From positions 1 to 5,676 of the forward strand of contig CAYSIR010000276.1 of NCBI GenBank assembly GCA_964431105.1: a stretch of DNA of 5,676 bases, given 5' to 3'. The notes beneath the pieces are model-generated. The model searched no databases. It had not been told where the DNA came from and saw only the letters and a program-made list of their open reading frames with translations. The position numbers were made by a program, and so were the translations under genes. This stretch comes from RECH01 sp964431105. GTDB taxonomy: Bacteria; Cyanobacteriota; Cyanobacteriia; RECH01. Shown piece by piece: positions 1-5,676 of the stretch; position 1 is the stretch's first letter, and each line of letters begins with the position of its first letter.

Positions 1-589
1 TCAGCTTGTGTCGCCGGATCGGTTTGAGCAATGGCTCGATCAACAGCATCTCAGCTATGAGGTGTTTCAAACGCGCATTACCCTTGCGCTGAAACTGGAG
101 AAGCTCAAAGCTGCGATCGCAGCACCCAATTTAGAGCAAGCGTTTCAAACTCAAAAGGAAGCGCTCACCGAAGCGGAACTGCGCTGTATTTTTGGGGATA
201 AACCAACTTTGACAGCGATCGCGACCGCCTTACAGCGCGAACCATCCAACTGGAGACCTGTGGTTGCTGCCTATGAACAAGCCGAGCCGCCCCAAGTGTC
301 GGTCGTGCAGGGGGGCATTGGGATGAATCAGTTGCCGCCCCATCTGCGATCGCCTGTCTCGACTGCCAAACTAGGCGCATGGGTGGGGCCACTGCCGGTT
401 GGTGCTTCAGACCAACAGCAGGTTTTTATTCAGGTGCAGCAGCGGCATTTACCATCATTGTGCGATCGCACTCGTCGCCAACTGCAAGACCAACTCTTTC
501 AGCAGTGGCTCAATCATCAACTCGATCGCATCACCGTGGCGCTCGATACGCCCATCCATGCAGCAAACCCTAACGAAATTGTTTCATGA
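1..589 (+). CDS. Parvulin/SurA-like peptidylprolyl isomerase-related protein, 5' end cut by window edge
   Basis: The frame is open from base 2 to the TGA at 587-589, giving about 195 visible residues. A GTG at 8-10 could act as a start, but the frame stays open to the edge and the N-terminal helical part expected of this family is missing, so I read it as a 3' fragment. Visible residues follow the order of cyanobacterial parvulin-type isomerases: a WLDQQ..LSYEVF segment (about 11-22), a KLEKLKAAI helix (31-40), a parvulin-like core (about 58-150) with NWRPVVAAYEQ, a GG..G turn, LPPHLR and KLGAWVGPLPVG, and a C-terminal helix LFQQWLNHQLDRI. Family members assist folding of secreted or envelope proteins. 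I do not see the paired catalytic histidines of active parvulins, so the protein may be chaperone-like rather than enzymatic. No signal peptide can be judged because the N-terminus is absent. It converges on the pump gene and overlaps its 3' end. The family call is moderately sure; enzymatic activity is doubtful. Confidence 0.7.
   Translation, partial: QLVSPDRFEQWLDQQHLSYEVFQTRITLALKLEKLKAAIAAPNLEQAFQTQKEALTEAELRCIFGDKPTLTAIATALQREPSNWRPVVAAYEQAEPPQVSVVQGGIGMNQLPPHLRSPVSTAKLGAWVGPLPVGASDQQQVFIQVQQRHLPSLCDRTRRQLQDQLFQQWLNHQLDRITVALDTPIHAANPNEIVS
570..589. other. 20-bp convergent overlap of two gene 3' ends
   Basis: The plus-strand isomerase-like gene ends with TGA at 587-589, while the minus-strand pump gene ends with TAG (complement of 570-572). 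The genes therefore share 20 bp tail to tail. No hairpin followed by a T-run is visible for either direction nearby. Two short palindromes sit at the junction: TTCATGAA (583-590) and AGCGATCGCT (590-599), the second containing a HIP1 octamer. Transcripts from both sides probably read into each other here, which is inference. Confidence 0.85.
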
Positions 590-3500
590 AGCGATCGCTG
601 GCTGCCGTCACCACGATATAAAGCACCGGCACCACAAACAAACTTAGAAATGTCGCCACCAGCATTCCACCGAACACCGCCGTCCCTAGTGATTGCCGGC
701 TAGCGGCTCCGGCTCCAGTGGCGATCGTCAGCGGAAAAATGCCGAGCAGCGTTGAAAAGGCAGTCATCAAAATGGGACGAAGCCGTTCTTGAGCCGATTC
801 CACGGCTGCTTTGGTAATGGACATTCCCTGTTCCCGCAGTTGGTTGGCAAATTCCACAATCAAAATCGAGTTTTTACTGGCAAGTCCAATCAACATCACT
901 AGCCCAATCTGGCAGTAAACATCATTAGACAAGCCGCGAAGCGCCTGCGTTGACAGCGCCCCTAACACCGCCAAGGGAACTGCCAATAAAATGATGGCGG
1001 GATCAAAATAGTTTTCGTACTGCGCGGCCAATACCAAAAAGACAAACATTAGCCCCAGTCCAAAGATGAGCGGCGCTTGCCCACCCGACTCGATTTCTTC
1101 GCGGGACGTACCGGCCCATTCATAGCCAAAGCCAGGGGGAAGCTGCTGGGCTAGGTCTTCCATGCTGGCGATCGCATCTCCCGAACTAAAGCCTGGCGCA
1201 GGTGAACCGGTAATCTCAATCGATCGAAATAGATTGAAATGGTTAATGCTTTGTGCGCCAGTCGTCGGACGAATATCCACAACGCTGCTGATGGGCACCA
1301 TCTCCCCAAACTGCGATCGCACATACAACTGCTGTATATCTTCCGGCTGCGATCGAAATTCCTCATCCGCCTGCACGTAAACCCGATAGTTGCGCTGCCC
1401 CAAAGTGAAATCATTGACGTAGCGCGACCCGATTGCCGTTTCCATGGTGCTAAAGATGTCATCAATATTGACCCCCAGCGCCTTGGCAGTATTGCGATCG
1501 ACCTCCACCAAAAACTGTGGCGTATTGGCAGAAAACGTAGTGAACACCCCCTGCAACCCCGGTGCTTGGTTAGCCTGCCCAATCAATTGCCCCGATGTTT
1601 GCAGCAATGCATCCAACTCGCCGCCGCCCCGCCGATCTTGCAGTTGGAAGGTAAATCCGCCAAACTGCCCTAGTCCCCGAACGGATGGTGGATTCACCGG
1701 GAACACTCGCGCTTCAGTAATTTGCGAAAATCTACCGAATAATCGCCCGATAATCGCCTGGACTGACTGATCGGGACGAGTCCGCTCCTGCCAGGGCTTG
1801 AGGGTGGTGAATACGACGCCACTGTTGGCTGTGCTGCCGCTGAAGCTGAAACCGCCGACGGCAAAGGTGGCCACCACTTCGTCAATGCTTAGAATTTCAT
1901 CCTCAATTTCGCTCAGTACCTCACTGGTGTAATTCAGCGAAACGCCTTCTGGCGCTTGCACAATGGTAATGAAGTAACCCTGATCTTCTTCGGGCAAAAA
2001 CGCAGACGGGACACGAATATAGACAAATGCCGTTAAGCCCAGCAGTAAAATGAATAGCCCAACCATGAGGCTGCGGGCCCGCACCAGTTTGGACAGACTG
2101 CCCCGATAGCCCCGTCGCATTCGGTCAAGACCATTGTTGAAGCGATCGAACACATGCCCCAGCCAGCCATCATCATGGCGATCGCTCCGCAGCAATAGCG
2201 CCGACAGCGAGGGCGTGAGGGTCAGTGCCAAGAAGGTAGACACGGTGATGGAAAATGCGATCGTGAGGGCAAACTGCCGGTACAGCGCCCCGGTTGTGCC
2301 AGGGAAAAAGGCGACCGGAATAAACACCGCCATCAGTACCAGCGATGTTGCAATCACTGCCCCGGTTAGCTCCCGCATGGATTCGATCGCGGCATCCATG
2401 GGCGATAAATCTTGGTCGTGCATCAAGCGGCTGATGTTTTCCACCACAATAATGGCGTCATCGACCACCATCCCCGTAGCTAGGGTCAGACCGAACAGGG
2501 TGAGGCTGTTGATGGAAAACCCAAAGACATTCACAAACATGAACGTACCGATGAGCGCTGTGGGAATGGTAATCGCCGGGATCAAGGTTGTGCGCCAGTT
2601 TTGCAGAAATATAAAGATGACGAAAACAACGAGGGCGATCGCAATCAGCAGCGTTTGCACCACCTCCGATAGCGACTCCTCCACATACAGCGTGGTATCA
2701 AACGCCACCTGATAGGTCATACCCGGCGGGAATGTTTCCGCCAGCCGCGCCATTTCCTCCTTCACGCCGCGTGCCACCTCCAGCGCATTGCTGCCCGATA
2801 GCTGCGTAATTCCTAAGCCAACCGCCTCATTTTTGCGAAACCGCAGGAACGTACTGTAGTCCTGTGCGCCAAGTTCTGCTCGCCCCACATCTCGAAAACG
2901 CACCAAGGTTCCATCCGCTTCTCGCTTGATGACGAGATCCTCGAACTCCGAAACATCCGTCAGCCGACTGACCGCCCGTAAGTCAATCTGATACTGCTGA
3001 TCGGCATTGAGCGGCGGTTGCCCAATCCGCCCTACCCCTGTTTGGATATTTTGCTCATTCACCGCATTAACCACATCTTGCGGTGTGAGTCCCCGTGCAG
3101 CTAGACGATTTGGGTCAAGCCATAACCGCATGGCATATTGGCGTTCACCAAAAATCTGGACATTGCCCACGCCCTGAATCCGTCTCAGGGCATCCACGAT
3201 ATACAAATCGGCGTAGTTGCTGAGAAAGACATCATCGTACTCGCCATTCTCTGCAAATAGCCCCATCGCTAGCAAGAAGCTATTGTTTGCCTTGTTGACG
3301 GTCACCCCGGTGCGCTGCACCGTTTCGGGCAGGCGCGGCTGGGCAGACGATACGCGGTTTTGTACATCTACAGCAGCAATGTCTGGATCGCGGTTGGCTT
3401 CAAAGGTGACGGTGATTGAGCTGGTGCCGCTGTTGGTGCTGCTAGAGGTCATGTAGCGTAGCCCTTCGACCCCGTTAATTTCCCGCTCCAGGATATTGGT

Positions 3501-3686
3501 CACAGTATTTTCGACCACTTCGGCACTGGCACCGGTGTAGTTGGCCTGCACTGTCACCTGGGTGGGACTAATATCGGGATACTGAGCAATTGGCAGAATG
3601 GGGATGCTGATAATCCCGACCAACAAAATGACGAAAGCTGTAACGGTGGCAAAAACCGGACGTCTGATAAAAAAGTTGGAAAACAT
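570..3686 (-). CDS. RND efflux pump inner-membrane subunit, HAE1 family (AcrB/MexB-like)
   Basis: This complete 1038-residue protein is close to AcrB in length (1049). It is the proton-driven pump of a tripartite efflux complex, moving hydrophobic or amphiphilic compounds from the periplasm or inner membrane toward an outer-membrane channel. The start MFSNFFIRRPVFA is the family's canonical N-terminus, which fixes the ATG at 3686. Layout: TM1 about 10-30, first periplasmic loop 34-335, TM2-TM6 about 338-497, TM7 about 537-557, second periplasmic loop 565-868, TM8-TM12 about 870-1026. Proton-relay residues are intact: Asp409/Asp410 in GMVVDDAIIVVEN, Lys938 in GLASKNS, and Arg968/Arg970 and Thr975 in RLRPILMT. 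The DD pair and surrounding TM4 favour the drug-exporting HAE1 class over the metal-exporting HME class. The Phe-rich loop GGFSFSGSTANSG (611-623) matches the AcrB switch-loop region. The C-terminus stops soon after TM12, without AcrB's tail. I see no frameshift or Shine-Dalgarno. It follows the adaptor gene by 105 bp and is probably cotranscribed. The substrate cannot be read from sequence. Confidence 0.97.
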   Translation of the reverse strand: MFSNFFIRRPVFATVTAFVILLVGIISIPILPIAQYPDISPTQVTVQANYTGASAEVVENTVTNILEREINGVEGLRYMTSSSTNSGTSSITVTFEANRDPDIAAVDVQNRVSSAQPRLPETVQRTGVTVNKANNSFLLAMGLFAENGEYDDVFLSNYADLYIVDALRRIQGVGNVQIFGERQYAMRLWLDPNRLAARGLTPQDVVNAVNEQNIQTGVGRIGQPPLNADQQYQIDLRAVSRLTDVSEFEDLVIKREADGTLVRFRDVGRAELGAQDYSTFLRFRKNEAVGLGITQLSGSNALEVARGVKEEMARLAETFPPGMTYQVAFDTTLYVEESLSEVVQTLLIAIALVVFVIFIFLQNWRTTLIPAITIPTALIGTFMFVNVFGFSINSLTLFGLTLATGMVVDDAIIVVENISRLMHDQDLSPMDAAIESMRELTGAVIATSLVLMAVFIPVAFFPGTTGALYRQFALTIAFSITVSTFLALTLTPSLSALLLRSDRHDDGWLGHVFDRFNNGLDRMRRGYRGSLSKLVRARSLMVGLFILLLGLTAFVYIRVPSAFLPEEDQGYFITIVQAPEGVSLNYTSEVLSEIEDEILSIDEVVATFAVGGFSFSGSTANSGVVFTTLKPWQERTRPDQSVQAIIGRLFGRFSQITEARVFPVNPPSVRGLGQFGGFTFQLQDRRGGGELDALLQTSGQLIGQANQAPGLQGVFTTFSANTPQFLVEVDRNTAKALGVNIDDIFSTMETAIGSRYVNDFTLGQRNYRVYVQADEEFRSQPEDIQQLYVRSQFGEMVPISSVVDIRPTTGAQSINHFNLFRSIEITGSPAPGFSSGDAIASMEDLAQQLPPGFGYEWAGTSREEIESGGQAPLIFGLGLMFVFLVLAAQYENYFDPAIILLAVPLAVLGALSTQALRGLSNDVYCQIGLVMLIGLASKNSILIVEFANQLREQGMSITKAAVESAQERLRPILMTAFSTLLGIFPLTIATGAGAASRQSLGTAVFGGMLVATFLSLFVVPVLYIVVTAASDRFMKQFR

Positions 3687-3791
3687 GGGCAGCAGGGAGA
3701 GAAACGATGGCGCAGGGTTAAACGATGAACAACGAGCCGCTACTGAGCTAATACGTGACTGAACCTGGATGGACTCCCCTAGGGACGGGTG
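3687..3791 (-). other. Intergenic spacer between adaptor and pump genes
   Basis: This is a 105-bp non-coding gap inside the presumed operon. It holds no convincing -35/-10 pair and no clear terminator, which fits cotranscription. The only dyad noted is the 8-bp palindrome CCCTAGGG at 3777-3784, just after the adaptor stop codon. The bases next to the pump start are pyrimidine-rich on the coding strand, with no Shine-Dalgarno, and carry an imperfect tandem repeat listed separately. Confidence 0.6.
3692..3727 (-). repeat. Imperfect tandem repeat upstream of the pump start codon
   Basis: In plus-strand letters, unit 1 (3692-3709) is GCAGGG, four bases, then AAACGATG. Unit 2 (3712-3727) is GCAGGG, two bases, then AAACGATG. 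All 14 anchored bases are identical, differing only in the short middle part. On the coding strand each unit reads CATCGTTT, a short pyrimidine or AA insert, then CCCTGC. The first unit ends 6 bp from the pump ATG, so the repeat occupies the translation-initiation region. It may be a local duplication or a binding site; function is unknown. Confidence 0.6.
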
Positions 3792-5249
3792 CTATTTCGA
3801 TGCATTTGCCTCATCGGCGGCGGATTCCTCACCGTTGTTGGAACTATCAGTCGGAGCTGGGGCTTCTGGCATGATGGGCGCACCGTCGGATAGGTTGAGA
3901 ATGCCGGACACAATTAGGCGATCGCCCGGTTCCAATCCATCCAACACCTGATAGCGGTTGCCCTGAATATCACCAAGCTGCACGGGGCGCTGCTCAGCGA
4001 CTAACGACGGCCCATCCGATGATTGACCCGCTTGAGCATTGGCTGCGCCCTCCTCCGGCGGTGGAGCCGGAACCGCAACATACACAAAGGTTTGTCCCGC
4101 TACTCGCGATATAGCAGAAGTCGGAATCAACACGCCCTCTTGCTGAGTCCAAATAATGCGGGCCCGCACGGCCTGCCCATCTAGCAAAAAGCCGCTGCGA
4201 TTATCAAAGGAGGCTTTAGCCAAGACGGTTTGCGCTCCGGGTTCAACCTGTGGCGCAATAAAGCTAATCTGACCCTCGGCTAGGGTGGTTCCCTGGTTGT
4301 CGCCGAGGATGACTCGCAAGCCCTCCCGCAACTCTGCCCGCCGCTCGATTGGAACGGATAAGCGTAGTTCTAAGACCTGATCCTGAATAATGGTGCTGAG
4401 TTCGTCACCCAACCCCACAAAGTCTCCAACCTTGACGGGAATATCCCCGATTGTGCCGCTGAATGGGGCATAAATAACCGTATTCTGCAATCGTGCTTCG
4501 GCGCTTGCCGCATCGGCTTCAGCCGCTGCAAGGGCCGCTTCAGATTCAGCTAAAGAGGCATTGGCGGCTTCGATTCGGCGATCGAGAGCGCTGAGGGTTG
4601 CGATCGCTGAGTTTCTATTCCGCTCGGCTATATCCAGTTCCTGCTGAGGGAATACGTCTTGTTCAACTAGCTCTACTGCCCGCCGATATTCCTCTTGCTG
4701 GAGTTCCACTTCAGCGACAGCGGCGACCCGGTCTGCCCGCAGTGCTTCCAACTCGGACGCTGTACTGGCTCGAATGGCCCGTGCCGAGTTAATACTTGCC
4801 CTCAAGCTGGCTAAGTCGGCCTGTCGTTCTTCAGGGCTGAGTTGGATCAACGGCTGCCCCGCCTCAACCTGCTGCCCTGGCTCTATGGCAATTTCGATGA
4901 CTCGCCCACTAATTTCAGGGCGCAGCGTCACCGAATTACGCGATTCCAGATTGCCTACAAATTCTGACGATTCTTGAACGGGCGATCGCTCCACGGTTTC
5001 GACCCGCACCGGCATTCCCTGACCCTGCATCATGCCCGGCGGGCCGCCGCCATTCCGCCCCGACAGCACAAACCGCAGCCCAAAGCCACCGCCAATCAAC
5101 ACTAGCAGCACTCCCAACCCGATTAACCAAGCTCGAGTTGAGCCGCCAGCCTTAGATTGAGATGATTTAGACTCAATATTGTCATCATCAAGCTCATCAT
5201 CAAATTCATCAAAATCTGCGATCGCAGATTTGTCAGTTGGAGGTGTCAT
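3792..5249 (-). CDS. RND periplasmic adaptor (membrane fusion protein, HlyD/AcrA family), membrane-anchored
   Basis: This 485-residue protein bridges the RND pump encoded downstream and an outer-membrane TolC-type channel. The ATG at 5249 is the first start in frame; an in-frame TGA lies 12 codons upstream (5283-5285). Order of parts: acidic cytoplasmic tail 1-39 (DFDEFDDELDDD at 12-23), one transmembrane helix about 41-62, Gly/Pro/Met linker 64-80, beta-barrel strand about 81-100, first lipoyl half-motif about 106-138 (GRVIEIAIEPGQQVEAGQPL), long Ala/Glu-rich coiled-coil hairpin about 140-255, second lipoyl half about 258-290 (YAPFSGTIGDIPVKVGDFV), beta-barrel about 292-370, membrane-proximal domain about 372-455, and a low-complexity Ser/Asn/Glu tail 458-485. 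There is no lipobox cysteine, and the protein contains no cysteine at all. At the hairpin tip, Arg190 and Leu194 fit the TolC-contact pattern, but Pro201 replaces the usual serine. Residues 394-417 are a Pro/Ala/Gly/Gln-rich insertion in the membrane-proximal domain. No Shine-Dalgarno is visible; the upstream bases are pyrimidine-rich. Confidence 0.95.
   Translation of the reverse strand: MTPPTDKSAIADFDEFDDELDDDNIESKSSQSKAGGSTRAWLIGLGVLLVLIGGGFGLRFVLSGRNGGGPPGMMQGQGMPVRVETVERSPVQESSEFVGNLESRNSVTLRPEISGRVIEIAIEPGQQVEAGQPLIQLSPEERQADLASLRASINSARAIRASTASELEALRADRVAAVAEVELQQEEYRRAVELVEQDVFPQQELDIAERNRNSAIATLSALDRRIEAANASLAESEAALAAAEADAASAEARLQNTVIYAPFSGTIGDIPVKVGDFVGLGDELSTIIQDQVLELRLSVPIERRAELREGLRVILGDNQGTTLAEGQISFIAPQVEPGAQTVLAKASFDNRSGFLLDGQAVRARIIWTQQEGVLIPTSAISRVAGQTFVYVAVPAPPPEEGAANAQAGQSSDGPSLVAEQRPVQLGDIQGNRYQVLDGLEPGDRLIVSGILNLSDGAPIMPEAPAPTDSSNNGEESAADEANASK
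5212..5231. repeat. 20-bp perfect palindrome in the adaptor gene start region
   Basis: AAATCTGCGATCGCAGATTT is a perfect 10+10 palindrome centred between 5221 and 5222, with a HIP1 octamer (5218-5225) at its core. It lies in the adaptor reading frame, from the 19th to the 38th base of the coding sequence (about codons 7-13). In mRNA it could fold as an 8-bp stem with a GAUC tetraloop just inside the ribosome footprint. As DNA it could be a dimeric protein site. Either role is inference; the symmetry is read directly. Confidence 0.85.
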
Positions 5250-5398
5250 AAGCGTAGTTAAAAGACAGAAAAAACAAGGCCTTCAGCGCATCTACACCTT
5301 CAACAGAAGATTAGTAGAAATGAAGCACCATCATGCATTGCGCAGAGTTATGGGGAAAGCCTTTCATCAACAGTAGAGGCTGGCGGACAAGTACCGGC

Positions 5399-5423
5399 AA
5401 AAACGCTGACAAACGTGAAGCGT
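5399..5423 (-). terminator. Weak intrinsic-terminator or attenuator-like hairpin in the adaptor leader
   Basis: On the minus strand, ACGCT (5423-5419) pairs with AGCGT (5407-5403). After a small internal loop, AC and GT add two more pairs around a GTTT tetraloop. The 3' arm runs directly into TTTTT (5403-5399). This is the layout of a Rho-independent terminator, but the stem is short and the T-run only five. It would act before the adaptor gene, so it could be an attenuator or the end of an upstream minus-strand transcript. It may also be chance. Confidence 0.25.
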
Positions 5424-5463
5424 CCAGAGGGCTGCCATAATCAGGAATCATCCATGCCTCTGA

Positions 5464-5522
5464 GGATCAGCAGACTGCGGACTGACCGGTAAGCCCTAGG
5501 CTCAGCGTTGCTGTGCTGATCC
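5464..5522. repeat. 9-bp perfect inverted repeat with 41-bp spacer
   Basis: GGATCAGCA (5464-5472) is the exact reverse complement of TGCTGATCC (5514-5522). Inside the spacer a shorter pairing is possible between CTGACC and GGCTCAG with one bulged base, so the RNA could form a long closing stem with an inner hairpin. If the adaptor is transcribed from the candidate promoter near 5607-5635, this element lies in its 5' leader. I do not recognise it as a known riboswitch or tRNA. Confidence 0.5.
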
Positions 5523-5606
5523 GTGGCGATTGATCCGGGCGAGGCGACGATGAAGTTAGCCAACGCCAACGAATATCTGTAGTTTGCACCCAAACCTCTG
5601 CGATGG

Positions 5607-5635
5607 TTAATCCTTCTAGTGGGTGATTTTGTCAA
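5607..5635 (-). promoter_or_regulatory. Candidate sigma-70-type promoter for the adaptor-pump operon
   Basis: On the minus strand a perfect -35 hexamer TTGACA (5635-5630) is followed after 17 bp by GATTAA (5612-5607), a weak -10 with three of six consensus bases. Transcription would start near 5600, giving a leader of about 350 nt before the adaptor ATG. The repeats at 5640-5661 would then sit at roughly -40 to -61, a usual place for an activator. No better pair was seen closer to the gene. The -10 is poor, so this is tentative. Confidence 0.3.
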
Positions 5636-5668
5636 TTAATTTGAATGATTTTTGAATGACTTTAATTG
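5633..5668. repeat. 7-bp inverted repeat framing the tandem repeats
   Basis: CAATTAA (5633-5639) and TTAATTG (5662-5668) are exact reverse complements and bracket the two 11-bp direct repeats. The left arm overlaps the candidate -35 box. In such AT-rich DNA, 7-bp dyads can arise by chance, so significance is uncertain. Confidence 0.35.
5640..5661. repeat. Two 11-bp tandem direct repeats, operator-like
   Basis: TTTGAATGATT (5640-5650) is followed directly by TTTGAATGACT (5651-5661), ten of eleven bases identical. A period of 11 puts both copies on the same face of the helix, as in tandem sites of OmpR/PhoB-family response regulators. The block is AT-rich and lies just upstream of the candidate -35 box. 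The regulator is unknown, and the same block could serve a divergent gene beyond the window. Confidence 0.5.
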
Positions 5669-5675
5669 CTAATTA
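5663..5675. promoter_or_regulatory. Small operator-like dyad TAATT-GCT-AATTA
   Basis: TAATT (5663-5667) and AATTA (5671-5675) are perfect inverted arms around three bases. The dyad sits at the window's right edge, beside the 11-bp repeats. It could be a repressor site for the efflux operon or for a gene starting beyond the window. It is short and AT-rich, so confidence is low. Confidence 0.25.
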
Positions 5676-5676
5676 C

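Larger units (their letters stand above)
113..5225. repeat. Dispersed HIP1 octamers (GCGATCGC)
   Basis: Copies read by eye start at 113, 215, 346, 462, 591, 1168, 1313, 2178, 2635, 3918, 4600, 4982 and 5218. All lie inside the three genes; none is in the two non-coding stretches. Four fall in the first 470 bases. Two are the core of longer palindromes: 110-123 (14 bp) and 5212-5231 (20 bp). HIP1 is a known hallmark of many cyanobacterial genomes and supports the taxonomic reading. The span given covers the first to last copy. Confidence 0.9.
5250..5676 (-). other. 427-bp non-coding region: adaptor leader and promoter area
   Basis: I find no convincing gene here on either strand. The longest minus-strand frame (5441-5635) would start at a TTG inside the candidate -35 box and its translation shows no recognisable domain. 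The part next to the adaptor (5250-5285) is pyrimidine-rich on the coding strand. Going away from the gene there is a hairpin followed by T residues (5399-5423), a 6-bp dyad (CAGAGG 5425-5430 with CCTCTG 5457-5462), a 9-bp dyad (5464-5522), a candidate promoter (5607-5635), and an AT-rich block with direct and inverted repeats (5633-5675). Together these suggest a long structured leader, or a promoter region shared with a gene beyond the right edge. Confidence 0.55.

Noticed and set aside
1239..1673. Open frame of 144 codons on the plus strand opposite the pump gene
   Set aside because: Antisense to RND sequence, with no recognisable domain and no independent promoter or ribosome site.
2134..2712. 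Open frame of 192 codons on the plus strand opposite the pump gene
   Set aside because: It lies entirely antisense to the well-supported RND coding sequence, and its translation is Ser/Thr/Ile-rich with no recognisable domain. It is a mirror of the conserved minus-strand gene.
5018..5042. Met-rich adaptor linker (GMMQGQGM) as a metal-binding site, suggesting a copper or heavy-metal pump
   Set aside because: The partner pump has the HAE1-type DD pair in TM4 rather than heavy-metal-exporter features, and Gly/Pro/Met linkers after the anchor are plausible as simple spacers.
5179..5376. Plus-strand frame beginning with a serine run
   Set aside because: The serine run is the reverse reading of the TCA/ATC triplets that encode the adaptor's Asp/Glu tail. 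The rest runs through the non-coding leader with no recognisable features.
5441..5635. Possible 64-codon minus-strand small gene upstream of the adaptor
   Set aside because: Its start would be a TTG that is the first half of the candidate -35 box. There is no Shine-Dalgarno, and the translation does not look like a structured protein.
5250..5676. tRNA or known riboswitch in the non-coding region
   Set aside because: No GTTCGANTC-like T-loop or cloverleaf was found, and none of the dyads matches a riboswitch core that I recognise.
1..5676. Novel defence, mobile-element or CRISPR system
   Set aside because: No spaced repeats, transposase, integrase, nuclease or toxin-like product is present. 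The genes are a standard efflux pair and an isomerase-like fragment.

Overview
This window looks like part of a cyanobacterial chromosome. The main sign is the octamer GCGATCGC (HIP1), which I count about 13 times by eye in 5.7 kb, both inside genes and next to them. The proteins also read as cyanobacterial versions of their families. I cannot name a genus; a filamentous or Leptolyngbya-like lineage is only a guess.

Layout, left to right. Bases 1-589 (+ strand) hold the 3' part of a gene cut by the window edge. Its product resembles the C-terminal half of a divergent parvulin/SurA-type peptidylprolyl isomerase. It converges on, and overlaps by 20 bp, a large minus-strand gene (570-3686) for a complete inner-membrane RND pump of the HAE1 (AcrB/MexB-like) family. 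Upstream of the pump, on the same strand after a 105-bp gap, lies the gene for its periplasmic adaptor (membrane fusion protein, 3792-5249). The remaining 427 bp (5250-5676) contains no convincing gene. It reads as the adaptor's leader and promoter region, with several dyads, a weak terminator-like hairpin, a candidate -35/-10 pair and an AT-rich operator-like block at the right edge.

How the genes work together. The adaptor and pump form a two-gene tripartite-efflux operon transcribed right to left, adaptor first. No outer-membrane TolC-type gene is present, so the third component must be encoded elsewhere. The pump keeps the proton-relay residues (Asp409, Asp410, Lys938, Arg968/970, Thr975) and is probably functional. 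The adaptor is unusual in having an acidic cytoplasmic tail and a transmembrane anchor instead of a lipoprotein signal, and in a proline at the hairpin-tip position that is serine in AcrA. The isomerase-like gene is on the opposite strand and need not be related functionally.

I see no undescribed defence, mobile or biosynthetic system. The points most worth checking are regulatory: a 20-bp perfect palindrome just inside the adaptor coding start, the structured leader, the 11-bp tandem repeats upstream of the candidate promoter, and an imperfect tandem repeat just ahead of the pump start.
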